Both the position numbers and the translations under genes were made by a program. From NCBI RefSeq assembly GCF_042237075.1, contig NZ_JBCGDC010000029.1, positions 9,429-73,428 on the forward strand: DNA of 64,000 nt. Reading direction: 5' to 3'. Shown one piece after another: positions 1 through 8,592 of this stretch (positions are counted from its first letter, which is position 1; each line of letters begins with the position of its first letter). Source of the DNA: Polymorphospora lycopeni (lineage in GTDB: Bacteria; Actinomycetota; Actinomycetes; Mycobacteriales; Micromonosporaceae). A model generated the notes under the pieces. That model saw only the letters and a list, made by a program, of their open reading frames with translations. It was not told the origin of the DNA and did no database searches.

Positions 1-201
1 GTCGATGTCGAGCGTGGCCACGGTCATCCGGTCGCCGAATTCGGCGGCCAGCTCGACCAGGCTCTGCGAGATCGCCTTGCAGGGCGGGCACCACCGCGCC
101 CAGAAGTCGACCACCACCGGCCGGTCGCTGGCCAGCACGGTGCTTGCGAAGGTGTCGTCGGTGATGACGGTCAGCGCACGGGCTTCGGTGTCGTGCAGCA
201 T
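1..201 (-). CDS. trxA: Thioredoxin, N-terminal part (runs off left edge)
   Basis: Small cytoplasmic dithiol oxidoreductase of the thioredoxin family. The 67 visible residues hold the characteristic active-site strand VVVDFWARWCPPCK, with the redox pair CPPC at residues 38-41 instead of the usual CGPC. The start ATG at 201 is preceded by GGAGGAAAC, a strong ribosome site that lies inside the end of the upstream merR gene. The two genes overlap by 31 bp, so they are probably translationally coupled and co-expressed from the MerR promoter. The C-terminal part is outside the window. CPPC could also indicate a thioredoxin-like protein with altered redox potential. Confidence 0.88.
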   Translation of the reverse strand, partial: MLHDTEARALTVITDDTFASTVLASDRPVVVDFWARWCPPCKAISQSLVELAAEFGDRMTVATLDID

Positions 202-563
202 GTTTCCTCCCGGTTGGCGATGGCGAGGGTGAGTTGCGTGTGCAGCTGCCGGCGTACCGCGCTCAGCCGGTCGACGTACACATCGACCTCGGCGATCTTG
301 CGCCGGAGCACGGCCACCGAGTCCGGGCAGACGTCACCGGAGCTGTTCCCGGCACGCAGGCAGGCGACGAAGGGGCGGATGTCGTCGAGGTCGAAGCCCA
401 CGGCGAGCAGGGCCCGGATCTCGTGTACGACCCGTAGCTCCGACTGGTCGTAGTCCCGGTAGCCGTTGGCGGAGCGTCGGGCCCGCAGCAGCCCGTGCTC
501 CTCGTAGTACCGCAGGGTGCGGGTGCTCGTGCCGGCGCGTCCCGCCAGTTCGCCGATCCGCAT
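171..563 (-). CDS. MerR family transcriptional regulator
   Basis: DNA-binding regulator of 130 residues. The N-terminus MRIGELAGRAG..TRTLRYYEEHGLL is a classical MerR winged helix-turn-helix, followed by the RRSANGYRDY wing and a C-terminal dimerisation helix. Cysteines occur at FVACLR, DVCPDS and ETCC, so a thiol, redox or metal signal is possible but not shown. The start ATG at 563 is chosen because it begins the conserved domain and has GAGGAGG upstream. It overlaps the thioredoxin gene downstream, which suggests that the regulator controls its own operon and a redox partner. The inducer is not recognisable. Confidence 0.88.
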   Translation of the reverse strand: MRIGELAGRAGTSTRTLRYYEEHGLLRARRSANGYRDYDQSELRVVHEIRALLAVGFDLDDIRPFVACLRAGNSSGDVCPDSVAVLRRKIAEVDVYVDRLSAVRRQLHTQLTLAIANREETCCTTPKPVR

Positions 564-594
564 CTTCGACCTCCTCGCCCGGCCCGTCATCGCC

Positions 595-625
595 ACGCTA
601 AACGTTCTCGCCGGTGTCAAGGCAA
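595..625 (-). promoter_or_regulatory. MerR-type promoter with 19-bp spacer
   Basis: On the minus strand a -35-like TTGCCT (620-625) and a -10-like TAGCGT (595-600) are separated by exactly 19 bp. That is the overlong spacer typical of promoters activated by MerR proteins. The spacer contains CCTTGACACCGG, the left half of a typical MerR dyad; the right half is degenerate. It lies 31 bp upstream of the merR start, implying autoregulation of merR-trx. Confidence 0.6.
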
Positions 626-769
626 GGTGCGCATGGCAGGGGCCGGGGCGGCGACCTGGAAATCAACCAGAAACATATTTAGCGAGATCTATTCACATCT
701 GCCCGCCAACCACGCTACGTTCTGAAGACTCGATCGATCCCTGACGATCAGAGTGAAAGGAGTGCGTCG

Positions 770-2380
770 ATGCCCGGCATCCGTACGCCGGGAGGACGCA
801 CCGCGCGAACGTCCCGGCGGCGCAGCCTCACCGCCGCGACCCTCGTCGCGGGACTCGTCCTTCCCCTGCTCGCCGGCGTGGCCGCTCCGGCCGGCGCCGC
901 CGACCGTCCCGTCGTCCAGCCGCTGCCCGCCAACCTGGAAGCGATCCGCGCCGCCGAGGCGACCGAACTCTACGGCAGCCCGGCCATCCGCCCGTTCGAG
1001 CAGCGCAAGACCGCCCTCATCACGATGGGCGACAGCGAGATCTCCGGTGAGGGCGTCGGCAACTACGTCCCCGGCACCCATCAGGCCGGCAACTGGTGCG
1101 ACCGCAGCTTCGACCAGGCCGTGTTCCGGACCGGCATCGCCTCCGACGTGCAGTTCAACGTCGCCTGCTCCGGCGCCACGCCGTGGAACCTGATCGCCGG
1201 CGGTCCGACCCAGTGGAACGAACTCAACCAGGGCGACAATCTCGCGATCAAGGCCCGGAACACCCGGATCAAGCTGATCTGGGTCGTCGCCGGCGCCAAC
1301 GGCGAGGGCACCATCCAGTTCGGACCGGTCGCCACCGACTGCGCGATCAGCCGGGTCTTCTTCCTCGGCAACTGCTTCCCCGACTACACCGACCAGTGGA
1401 CCATCCGCACCGACGGCAGCCGCGCGGCCGTCGAGGAGGCGCTGAACAGCATCCGCGACACCATGACGAAGGCCGGCTACCTGCGCACCGACTACGAGCT
1501 GGTGCTGCAGTCGTACCCGGGTCCGGTCAGCCCGGACGTCGAGGACAATCCGAACTTCCCCGGCTGGTACTCGGGCGGCTGCCTGTTCTACCTGTCCGAC
1601 ACCGCGTTCGCCCGCAACAAGGCCGTACCGCTGTTCGAGGCGGCGCTGCGCCGGGCGGCGACCAACACCGGCACCCGCTACCTCGACGCCAGCCGGCTCT
1701 TCCACGGCCACGAGGTGTGCACCGACAACACGTCGGTGCGCGGGCTCTTCATCGAGGTCGGGATCTGGGACGAGAACGCCGCCCGGCAGTCGTTCCATCC
1801 CAACTACCGCGGCCACGGCATGTTCGCCGAATGCATGACGGCGTTCTACGACTCCGGACAGGAGCGGGCGACCTGCGTCGACCCGGCCAGCACCGGGAGC
1901 GGCGTCCTCTACCCGGGCCTGTTCGAGTTCAAGCAACTCCGCAACGCCGGCACCGGCAACTGCCTCGACGGCAAGGGGTACGACTCACGCAACGGCACCC
2001 CGCAGCAGCCGTACACCTGCCACGGTGGCCGGAACCAGGGCTTCTGGTACGACCCGACCAACCGTTCACTGCACTCGGAGCTGTCGCACGACCGGTGCCT
2101 CGACGTCTCCGGCGGCACGCTGGCGGCCGGCCAGGCGGTCAACATCCACGACTGCCACGGCGGCGCCAACCAGAAGTTCGTCTTCGCCGGCAACCAGATC
2201 AAGCCGGCCGGCGCCGGCAACCTGTGCCTCGCCTTCGACAACCCGATCATCGGTTCGCCCCGGCTGCGGCTGGCCAACTGCGGCGGCAACGCCCGGCAGC
2301 AGTGGTCGTTCGAGTCGCGCTCGTTCGCCAACCCGGTGGGCTACGGCCACGACGACTTCATCGGGTCGCGGGTCTACTGA
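770..2380 (+). CDS. Secreted SGNH-type esterase with C-terminal ricin B lectin domain
   Basis: Predicted exported hydrolase of 536 residues. An arginine-rich N-terminus (TSRRRSL) and a hydrophobic stretch ending near AGA-A at residues 41-44 form a signal peptide, possibly Tat-type. The catalytic block ALITMGDSEISGEG places the nucleophile at Ser89 of a GDS motif, and SFHPNYRGHG supplies the C-terminal His block. From about residue 384 a carbohydrate-binding ricin-type beta-trefoil follows, with repeated CLD...QxW-like units (NQGFWY, NQKFVF, RQQWSF). The start ATG has AAAGGAG upstream. The substrate is probably a polysaccharide ester or lipid, but the sequence does not show which. Confidence 0.85.
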   Translation: MPGIRTPGGRTARTSRRRSLTAATLVAGLVLPLLAGVAAPAGAADRPVVQPLPANLEAIRAAEATELYGSPAIRPFEQRKTALITMGDSEISGEGVGNYVPGTHQAGNWCDRSFDQAVFRTGIASDVQFNVACSGATPWNLIAGGPTQWNELNQGDNLAIKARNTRIKLIWVVAGANGEGTIQFGPVATDCAISRVFFLGNCFPDYTDQWTIRTDGSRAAVEEALNSIRDTMTKAGYLRTDYELVLQSYPGPVSPDVEDNPNFPGWYSGGCLFYLSDTAFARNKAVPLFEAALRRAATNTGTRYLDASRLFHGHEVCTDNTSVRGLFIEVGIWDENAARQSFHPNYRGHGMFAECMTAFYDSGQERATCVDPASTGSGVLYPGLFEFKQLRNAGTGNCLDGKGYDSRNGTPQQPYTCHGGRNQGFWYDPTNRSLHSELSHDRCLDVSGGTLAAGQAVNIHDCHGGANQKFVFAGNQIKPAGAGNLCLAFDNPIIGSPRLRLANCGGNARQQWSFESRSFANPVGYGHDDFIGSRVY

Positions 2381-2443
2381 CGCCCGCGGGCGAAGGTGCC
2401 CGCCGGGCCGATCGGGCGGCTCGGCGGGCCCCTCCGTCACGTC

Positions 2444-2475
2444 GAACCCGGGGCACCCGACGGTGCCCCGGGTTC
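2444..2475. terminator. Bidirectional hairpin terminator
   Basis: A perfect 14-bp stem (arms 2444-2457 and 2462-2475) closes on the tetraloop CGAC. It sits between the convergent SGNH esterase and the minus-strand gene whose stop codon it touches. No U-tract follows, as is common for actinobacterial terminators. Confidence 0.75.
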
Positions 2476-3004
2476 AGAACGCGACGGCGGGGCTGAGCTT
2501 CGGCGCACGGGGAGCGCCGGCCAGCCCCTTTCGGGTCTCGGTGCGGTCCACGGTGATCCGCGGCCGGAAAAGGTGGGTCAGCAACGCGTCGACGTGCCAG
2601 ACCTGCTTCGGCTGGCTGACCGGGATGGCGAACCGCTCCCGTACGCCGTCGACGGCGGTGGCGGCCACCTCGATCGCGGACGTACGCGGGTCCGGGTTCC
2701 AGGTCACGTTGCTCAGGTGCCGCAGTTCGGTGTTGAGGTGCAGGCGCAGCCGGTGCAGCAGCCGGGTCTCCTGGGTGACGACGAGGCGCCGGTAGGTCAG
2801 CAGCATCAGGAACTCTCCCCGCAGCGGGCGGTCGACCCGGATGCAGCGACTGACCAGCACGGTCGCGTCGTCGGCCTCGACACACCGGCGGAAGACCGGC
2901 ATGTGCCGGCTCACCGTCGGGATGGCCACCCCGGCCTCGGCCGCGGCGGGAAGGAACGTACGTGAGAACACGTCCATGACCTGGTTAACGACGCGTTGAC
3001 ACAT
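2474..3004 (-). CDS. Hypothetical protein, PH-like fold possible
   Basis: Product of 176 residues that I do not recognise with certainty. The middle (MLLTYRRLVVTQETRLLHRLRLHLNTELRHL) resembles the strand pattern of bacterial PH-like (YokE-type) domains: a membrane-less beta-rich core with a final helix. The start ATG at 3004 is the first in frame near a spaced purine run; an internal Met (2977, MDVFSRTF) is an alternative. It lies 31 bp downstream of the thiolase gene on the same strand, so the two may be co-transcribed. No catalytic motif is visible. Confidence 0.6.
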   Translation of the reverse strand: MCQRVVNQVMDVFSRTFLPAAAEAGVAIPTVSRHMPVFRRCVEADDATVLVSRCIRVDRPLRGEFLMLLTYRRLVVTQETRLLHRLRLHLNTELRHLSNVTWNPDPRTSAIEVAATAVDGVRERFAIPVSQPKQVWHVDALLTHLFRPRITVDRTETRKGLAGAPRAPKLSPAVAF

Positions 3005-3035
3005 TATGACGCGGCGTCGGTCGTGAAAAGTGCGG

Positions 3036-4208
3036 CTAAAGAAGTTCCACGATGGTCGCGTTCGCCATCCCGCCACCCTCGCACATGGTCTGCAGGCCGT
3101 AGCGGATGCCGTTGTCCCGCATGTGGTGCAGCATCGTCGTCATGATCCGGGCGCCGGAGCCGCCGAGCGGGTGACCGAGGGCGATCGCCCCGCCGAGCGG
3201 GTTGAGCCGGGCCGGGTCGGCCCCGGTCTCGGCCAGCCAGGCCAGCGGCACCGGGGCGAACGCCTCGTTGACCTCGTAGACGCCGATGTCGGTGATGTCG
3301 AGACCGGCCCGGCGCAGCGCCTTCGCGGTGGCCGGGATCGGCGCGGTCAGCATGATCACCGGGTCGTCGGCGGCGACGACGGCGGTGTGCACGCGGGCCA
3401 GCGGGTGCAGGCCGTGGGCGCGGGCCCACTCCGAGGTGGTGACGGCCAGGGCGGCGGCTCCGTCGGAGATCTGCGAGGCGGAGCCGGCGGTGACCACGCC
3501 GTCGGCCCGGAACGGGGTTTTCAACTCGGCGAGCCTGGCGACCGAGGTGTCCCGGCGTACCCCCTCGTCGGTGGTCACCTTGCCGCCGTCGGGCGTGCCG
3601 ACCGGCGCGATCTCGGCGTCGAAGGCACCGGCGTCCTGGGCCGCCGCCGCCCGCTCGTGGCTCGCCAGCGCGAACTCGTCGAGCCGGGTGCGGGACAGGC
3701 TCCACCGCCGGGCGATCAACTCGGCGCCGACGCCCTGGTTGAACGGGACCGGCTCGTCGACCGCGAACCCCTCGACGCCCCGGTAGCGGTCCCGCACCTG
3801 GTTGCCGTACGGCAGCCCGCCGGCCGCGCTGGCACCCATCTGCACCCGGCTCATCGACTCGACGCCGCCGGCGACGACGAGGTCGGCCTGGCCGGAGACG
3901 ACGGTGGCGGCGGCGAAGTGCAGTGCCTGCTGGCTCGACCCGCACTGCCGGTCGAGGGTGGTGCCGGGGACCGACTCCGGCCAGCCGGCGGCGAGTGCGG
4001 CGTTGCGGCCGACGTTCCACGACTGGTCGCCGACCTGTGACACGCAGCCCCAGACCACGTCTTCGACGTCGGCGGGGTCGAGGCCGGTGCGCTCGGCGAG
4101 GGCGCGCAGGACGTGGGCGGAGAGGTCGACCGGGTGGACGCCGGACAGCCCGCCCTTGCGCCGCCCGACCGGGGTCCGTACCGCGCCGACGATGACCGCA
4201 TCCCGCAT
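3036..4208 (-). CDS. Thiolase / acetyl-CoA C-acyltransferase
   Basis: Cytoplasmic thiolase of 390 residues, the usual family length. It catalyses reversible CoA-dependent cleavage or condensation of 3-ketoacyl-CoA. The acyl-accepting cysteine is Cys89 in LDRQCGSSQQ. The C-terminal His is in GGAIALGHPLGGSGAR, and the second catalytic Cys is in CEGGGMANA near the end. The N-terminus RDAVIVGAVRTPVG is typical. No beta-oxidation hydratase/dehydrogenase gene adjoins it, so degradative versus biosynthetic use cannot be told from context. Confidence 0.92.
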   Translation of the reverse strand: MRDAVIVGAVRTPVGRRKGGLSGVHPVDLSAHVLRALAERTGLDPADVEDVVWGCVSQVGDQSWNVGRNAALAAGWPESVPGTTLDRQCGSSQQALHFAAATVVSGQADLVVAGGVESMSRVQMGASAAGGLPYGNQVRDRYRGVEGFAVDEPVPFNQGVGAELIARRWSLSRTRLDEFALASHERAAAAQDAGAFDAEIAPVGTPDGGKVTTDEGVRRDTSVARLAELKTPFRADGVVTAGSASQISDGAAALAVTTSEWARAHGLHPLARVHTAVVAADDPVIMLTAPIPATAKALRRAGLDITDIGVYEVNEAFAPVPLAWLAETGADPARLNPLGGAIALGHPLGGSGARIMTTMLHHMRDNGIRYGLQTMCEGGGMANATIVELL

Positions 4209-4339
4209 ATCTACTCCCCGGTAACTTGAGTCGGATCGATACTACCGCCCGCCACGCGGACCCGCCCCTCAAGATCGCGTCGATCAAGGGGATTTCCCCG
4301 ACAAATCAGGGCGCGAATCCCGCAACTACTCCTTGATCA

Positions 4340-4374
4340 GCGACAAGAGGCGGCAGAGGGCGACAAGAGGCGGC
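4340..4374. repeat. 15-bp direct repeat in divergent intergenic region
   Basis: Two copies of GCGACAAGAGGCGGC begin at 4340 and 4360, a 20-bp period, between the divergent thiolase gene and the small PH-domain gene. Just upstream (about 4265-4340) are weak dyads such as CCCCT...AGGGG and a CCTTGATC/GATCAAGG pair, perhaps a degenerate relative of the palindromic elements at 11.3, 14.0 and 49.8 kb. Confidence 0.5.
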
Positions 4375-4415
4375 GGGGGCGGGTGGCGGGGAGGCGGGGG
4401 TGGCATGCTCGCGGG

Positions 4416-4862
4416 ATGGGTGACGTGGGTGCGGTGACGAGTTGGCGGGTCGCCCGGTCGATGCCGCTACTCAAGATCGTCAGTGCCGCGGCGCTGCTGC
4501 TCATCGGGTACGGCCTCGCCGGCGGTGACCCGGTCACCCTGGGCCTGGCGGTGCTGGTCGCGGTGGTCCTGCTGGGCTGGGCGGTACGCGACATCGTCGT
4601 ACCGGTCCGGCTGGCCGTCGACGAGGACGGCGTCACCGTCGTCACCGGCTATGCCCGCCGACGACACCTGCCCTGGGACCGCATCGAGCGGATCACCGTC
4701 GACACCCGGCCCCGCCTCGGGCTGCGTACCGAGACCCTGGAGATCGACGCCGGGGATTCGCTGCACCTGCTCGGGGCGTACGACCTCGGCGCCGCCCCGG
4801 CCGACGTGGCCGCCACCCTCCAGGCGGCCCGGCGGGTGGCCGCCGGCGACCCGCCCGGCTGA
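4416..4862 (+). CDS. PH domain-containing membrane protein (CFP-6 type)
   Basis: Product of 148 residues. Two hydrophobic helices (about 16-34 and 41-60 of the protein) are followed by a soluble bPH_6-like domain, VRLAVDEDGVTVV...RHLPWDRIERITVD...LEID. This is the architecture of the actinobacterial low-molecular-weight antigen CFP-6 family. The biochemical role of the family is unknown; a membrane-associated binding role is likely. The ATG at 4416 is used because the upstream in-frame Met lacks hydrophobic or conserved sequence. Confidence 0.8.
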   Translation: MGDVGAVTSWRVARSMPLLKIVSAAALLLIGYGLAGGDPVTLGLAVLVAVVLLGWAVRDIVVPVRLAVDEDGVTVVTGYARRRHLPWDRIERITVDTRPRLGLRTETLEIDAGDSLHLLGAYDLGAAPADVAATLQAARRVAAGDPPG

Positions 4863-4868
4863 CCATCC

Positions 4869-4901
4869 GGCCGGGCCCGCCCGGGTAGGCGGCCACCGGC
4901 C
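4869..4901. terminator. Possible terminator between convergent genes
   Basis: GGCCGG (4869-4874) pairs with CCGGCC (4896-4901), with further partial pairing inside, in the 40-bp gap between the PH-domain gene and the rhomboid gene. The stem is short, so this is only a candidate. Confidence 0.35.
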
Positions 4902-4902
4902 G

Positions 4903-5823
4903 TCAGATGCTCAGCATCGCCGTTCGCATGATCGTCAAGGCGATCAGCAGCAGGAAGATCGCCCCCATGCCGACGCCCTGGACCAGGTTGCGGTGCTCGC
5001 GGGGGGCGTACGCCAGGATCGTGCCGACCAGCGCACCGACCACCATGCCGCCGAGGTGCCCGGCGATCGAGATCCCCGGTACGGCGAACGTGAACACGAT
5101 GTTGATGATGATCACGGGAAGCACGGCCGAGGTGTCCCGACCCATCCGGCGCAGCAGGAGGAACAGCGCGGCGAAGAGTCCGAAGATCGCGCCGGAGGCG
5201 CCGGCGGTCAGCGCGTTGGGGGCGAAGTAGTAGACCGCGACGCTGCCGCCGAGCCCGGACAGCAGATAGAGCCCGAGGAAGCGCAGCGGTCCGAGGGCGG
5301 CCTCCAGGTTCCGGCCGAGGACCCACAGCGCCCACATGTTCATCAGCAGGTGCAGCACGCCGTAGTGCAGGAACAGCGCGGTGACCATGCGGTAGTACTC
5401 GCCCTGCACGATGCCGCCGACGATCGTCCCGTCGGACAGCCTGGTCGCCAGCTCCGGGTCGCCGCCGTAGTTGGCGCCCCAGCCGATCAGCGGCGTGTAG
5501 CCGCCGAGCAGGCCGCCCCAGCCGCCGCCGGCGAGGCCCTCGCCACCGCCGGAGATGACCGAGAGGATCATCACCAGGACGTTGAGCCCGAGAAGGGTCT
5601 TGGTGACCAGGCCCCGCTGGCCGGCGGCACCGCCACCGAAGGCGGTGCGCACCGGCCGCTGGGTCCGCCGGCCCTCGGCGACACACTCGGGACACTGGTG
5701 ACCGACCGACGCGTCACGCATGCACTCGGGGCAGATCGGCCGGTCGCAGCGGGTGCACCGGATGTAGGTCTCGCGGCCCGGGTGGCGGTAGCAGACCGGG
5801 ACGGTCGGCGGGGACTGGCTCAC
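4903..5823 (-). CDS. Rhomboid family intramembrane serine protease with zinc-ribbon N-terminus
   Basis: Membrane protease of 306 residues. The N-terminal 50 residues carry paired Cys/His ligands (CYRHP, CTRCDRPICPEC, GHQCPEC), a B-box-like zinc module common in actinobacterial rhomboids. Six to seven membrane helices follow. The Ser-His dyad is Ser210 in GASGAIFG and His256 in AGHLGGMVVGALVG; HLLMNMWALWVLG is the conserved helix-2 block. The next gene upstream on the same strand is a cyclophilin, an arrangement often seen near actinobacterial origins. Physiological substrates are unknown. Confidence 0.92.
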   Translation of the reverse strand: MSQSPPTVPVCYRHPGRETYIRCTRCDRPICPECMRDASVGHQCPECVAEGRRTQRPVRTAFGGGAAGQRGLVTKTLLGLNVLVMILSVISGGGEGLAGGGWGGLLGGYTPLIGWGANYGGDPELATRLSDGTIVGGIVQGEYYRMVTALFLHYGVLHLLMNMWALWVLGRNLEAALGPLRFLGLYLLSGLGGSVAVYYFAPNALTAGASGAIFGLFAALFLLLRRMGRDTSAVLPVIIINIVFTFAVPGISIAGHLGGMVVGALVGTILAYAPREHRNLVQGVGMGAIFLLLIALTIMRTAMLSI

Positions 5824-5929
5824 CGGGTCGCCCCGCGCCGGGGCGACCGGCGGTGATCATCGACGGCATGGGGCGGGACGGCCCGCGAGCAGCGCTCGGT
5901 CATGCCGGCAAAGATACCCGCAGGACGTA

Positions 5930-6463
5930 TCAGGCGGCGGTGCGCTCGATCTCGACCCGCTCGATGACGACCTCGCTGCGGGGACGGTCGCCCGGACCGG
6001 TCGGGGTGTTGGCGATCGAATCGACGACCTTCTTCGACTCTTCGTCGGCGACCTCACCGAAGATGGTGTGCGCGTTGGTCAGGTGCGGCGTCGGGCTGAC
6101 GGTGATGAAGAACTGCGAACCGTTGGTGACCGGCCGCGAGGTGTTCGCCATACCCAGGAGGTAGGGCCGGTTGAAGCTCAGCTCGGGGTGGAACTCGTCG
6201 GCGAACGTGTAGCCCGGGCCACCGCGGCCGGTGCCGGTCGGGTCACCCATCTGGATCATGAAGCCGCTGATCACCCGGTGCGAGATCGTGCCGTCGTAGT
6301 ACGGGCCGCTGCCCGGCTGGCCGGTGCGCGGGTCGATGTATTCCTGGGTGCCCTCGGCGAGCCCGACGAAGTTGCGGACCGTCTTCGGCGCGTGGTTGGG
6401 GAAGAGTTCCAACCGGATCGCGCCGTGGTTCGTGTGCAGAGTGGCGTAAATGGCCTCGGCCAC
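5930..6463 (-). CDS. ppiA: Peptidyl-prolyl cis-trans isomerase, cyclophilin type
   Basis: Cytoplasmic foldase of 177 residues that isomerises Xaa-Pro bonds. Cyclophilin core motifs are clear: FPNHAPKTVRNFVGLA, YYDGTISHRVISGFMIQMGDP, GMANTSRPVTNGSQFFIT and HTIFGEV. The GTG start at 6463 has GAGGAG seven bases upstream and begins the conserved fold directly, so there is no signal peptide. It precedes the rhomboid gene, separated by about 106 bp, and is divergent from the Ala-rich membrane protein. Confidence 0.93.
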   Translation of the reverse strand: MAEAIYATLHTNHGAIRLELFPNHAPKTVRNFVGLAEGTQEYIDPRTGQPGSGPYYDGTISHRVISGFMIQMGDPTGTGRGGPGYTFADEFHPELSFNRPYLLGMANTSRPVTNGSQFFITVSPTPHLTNAHTIFGEVADEESKKVVDSIANTPTGPGDRPRSEVVIERVEIERTAA

Positions 6464-6583
6464 GGGTACTCCTCTGTCGTTGGTCAGTTCCTTGCGGATC
6501 CTCCCATGTGCCCGTTCCGGCAGTGCGGAGGCATCCGAAGGTGCAGGATGACATTGGAACAACACCCAGGGAGGTGGGGACTG

Positions 6584-7360
6584 GTGTTTGGAATCGGGCG
6601 GCGCAAGACCCATGGCCAGCTCGCCAAGTCTGAACTGAGCGAAGGCTTCGACCATCTGAGGCAGGCCGCGACACACGCGGCCGGCGGGGTCGGCGCGGCC
6701 GTCGGACCTCGGGTTCAGTCGGCACGCGCGTACATGCAGCCGACGGCGGGACGGATCCGCGACGGCGCGATGTCGGGCTGGGGGTCGACGATGGCCGCGC
6801 TCGCACCGCTGGCCGTCGCCGCGTCCGACGGAGCGCGGCAGGCCGGCACGGTGGCGCGCAAGGCCAAGAGCAACAACCTCAAGAAGCTGCGGAAGTCCGG
6901 GTCGAAGCGGTCGAGCCGCAAGTGGCCGATGATCACCGGACTGGTGGTGGCGGGGGCCGCGGTGGGCACGGTCGGTGCGATCGCGATGCGCCGCCGGCAG
7001 CAACAGCAGTGGGAGGAGTACGACCCGAGCCGCCCCCTGGACACGCTGCCCGACGACCCCGCCTCGGCCATCGACACCGCGCCGGACAACCCGCTGCGCG
7101 ATCCGGCGGCGGGACGTTCGACGACCGGCGAGCAGGTCGGATCGATGGGCGACCGGACCGCCGCGGCGATGGACGAGGCGAAGAACCGGGCCGCCTCGGC
7201 CCTGAGCGAGGCCAAGGGCAAGGCGTCCTCGGCCGCCGACTCGGCCTCGTCGAAGGCGAAGTCGACGACGGAGTCCGCCAAGCAGAGCACCGGCAACGCC
7301 ATGAAGCCCGACGGGGTGATGAGCAACGCCTCCGCGCCGTCGCGCAACAGCCGTAGCTGA
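6584..7360 (+). CDS. Hypothetical single-pass membrane protein with Ala/Lys-rich tail
   Basis: About 258 residues, unrecognised. The GTG at 6584 is preferred because GGAGG lies nine bases upstream; an ATG at 6548 is possible. A basic segment (KAKSNNLKKLRKSGSKRSSRK) precedes one membrane helix (WPMITGLVVAGAAVGTVGAIAM). The C-terminal third is low-complexity Ala/Ser/Lys with heptad-like spacing (AMDEAKNRAASALSEAKGKA), reminiscent of apolipoprotein/LEA-like amphipathic helices. It is divergent from the cyclophilin gene. A role in envelope or chromosome anchoring can only be guessed. Confidence 0.65.
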   Translation: MFGIGRRKTHGQLAKSELSEGFDHLRQAATHAAGGVGAAVGPRVQSARAYMQPTAGRIRDGAMSGWGSTMAALAPLAVAASDGARQAGTVARKAKSNNLKKLRKSGSKRSSRKWPMITGLVVAGAAVGTVGAIAMRRRQQQQWEEYDPSRPLDTLPDDPASAIDTAPDNPLRDPAAGRSTTGEQVGSMGDRTAAAMDEAKNRAASALSEAKGKASSAADSASSKAKSTTESAKQSTGNAMKPDGVMSNASAPSRNSRS

Positions 7361-7370
7361 CCGGCCCGGC

Positions 7371-7404
7371 CCGGCCCCGGCGTGGCACCGCCCGCCGGGG
7401 CCGG
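7371..7404. terminator. Hairpin terminator
   Basis: A perfect 11-bp stem, CCGGCCCCGGC (7371-7381) with GCCGGGGCCGG (7394-7404) and a 12-nt loop, lies 11 bp after the stop of the Ala-rich membrane protein and faces the convergent corA gene. Confidence 0.65.
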
Positions 7405-7417
7405 TTCGTGTCCCGGC

Positions 7418-7494
7418 GCGTTTCGCCCGGTCGCGAAAGGGGGTCGTTCGCCCGGTCGCGGGAGGGGGTCGTTTCGCCCGGTCGCCGGACGGGG
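7418..7494. repeat. Three tandem copies of a 25-26 bp unit
   Basis: Imperfect tandem units at 7418-7443, 7444-7468 and 7469-7494 share the core TCGCCCGGTCGC followed by a G-run. The array abuts the corA stop codon. It is non-coding and probably a slippage-prone spacer or extended 3' structure. Confidence 0.7.
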
Positions 7495-8592
7495 TCAGAG
7501 CCAGCCGTTACGGCGGAACCAGCGGTAGAGCCCGACCGAGCTGAGCACCATCACGGTGAGCACGATCGGATAGCCGTATCGCCAGCCGAGTTCCGGCATG
7601 AACGTGAAGTTCATGCCGTAGATGCCGGCGATCGCGGTCCACACCGCGGCGATACCGGCCCACGCGGCGATCTTGCGCATGTCGTTGTTCTGGTCGACGG
7701 TGACCTGCGCCAGCCGGGCCTGCAGGATCGAGTTGAGCAGGTCGTCGTACGAGTTGACCTGCTCGACGGTGCGGGTCAGATGGTCCTGCACGTCCCGGAA
7801 GTAGCGCCGGATCTCCTTCGGCACCTCGCGGTTGATCTGCGCGGTCAGCGTCATCAGCGGCCGCTGGAGCGGAGCCACCGCCCGCTTGAACTCGACCAGT
7901 TCACGCTTCATCTGGTAGATCCGCTGGATCCGGCCGTGGCCGTGGCGGGCGAAGACCTCCGACTCCAGCGCGTCGAGGTCGATCTCGACCTGGTCGGCGA
8001 CCGCGATGTAGAGGTCGACGACCCGGTCGGCGACCGCGTACGCCACCGCCCACGGACCGTGTGCCAGCAGGTCCCGCTTGGCTTCCAGGTCGGCCCGGAC
8101 CGGGGAGAGCCGGCAGGCGTCGCCGTGCCGCACGCTGATCACGAAGGACGGGCCGATGAACAGCATCACCTGGCCGGTCTCCACGACCTCGGAGTTCTCG
8201 GTCAGCTCGCCGTGTTCGACGTAGCGGGCGGTGCGCAGCACCAGGAAGTTGATCTCACCGAAGCGCTCCAGCTTCGGGCGTTGTTCGGCCTTGACCGCGT
8301 CTTCGACCGCCAGTTCGTGCAGCCCGAACGTCTGGGCGATCTGCGTCATCTCCGGCAGTTCGGGCTCGTGCAGGCCGACCCAGACGAAGGCGCGGTCGGC
8401 CTCGCGGGCGGCGGCCAGCGCGTCGGCGTAGTGCCATTGGCCCGGTTGCCGCGTCCCGTCGACGTAGAGGGCGCAGTCGACGATGGCGCTACGGCCGGAC
8501 GACGGCGCGGAACGGGTCGGCGGCCTTGGGGGTTCGGGGGTGAGGATGCGGGTCACCGCTCGTACGGGGCCCCGCCAGGCACGTCGGTTCAT
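7495..8592 (-). CDS. corA: CorA family magnesium/cobalt transporter
   Basis: Inner-membrane divalent-cation channel, 365 residues. A long cytoplasmic domain is followed by two C-terminal helices. The pore signature GMN is at about residues 326-328 (IYGMNFTFMPEL), with the second helix PIVLTVMVLSSVGLYRWF and a basic C-terminus (RRNGW). The start ATG at 8592 has GGAGGGAGG upstream; an in-frame Met 13 codons earlier lacks a good site. It lies downstream of the aminotransferase gene on the same strand but is separated by 294 bp with a terminator, so it is probably independently transcribed. Confidence 0.93.
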   Translation of the reverse strand: MNRRAWRGPVRAVTRILTPEPPRPPTRSAPSSGRSAIVDCALYVDGTRQPGQWHYADALAAAREADRAFVWVGLHEPELPEMTQIAQTFGLHELAVEDAVKAEQRPKLERFGEINFLVLRTARYVEHGELTENSEVVETGQVMLFIGPSFVISVRHGDACRLSPVRADLEAKRDLLAHGPWAVAYAVADRVVDLYIAVADQVEIDLDALESEVFARHGHGRIQRIYQMKRELVEFKRAVAPLQRPLMTLTAQINREVPKEIRRYFRDVQDHLTRTVEQVNSYDDLLNSILQARLAQVTVDQNNDMRKIAAWAGIAAVWTAIAGIYGMNFTFMPELGWRYGYPIVLTVMVLSSVGLYRWFRRNGWL

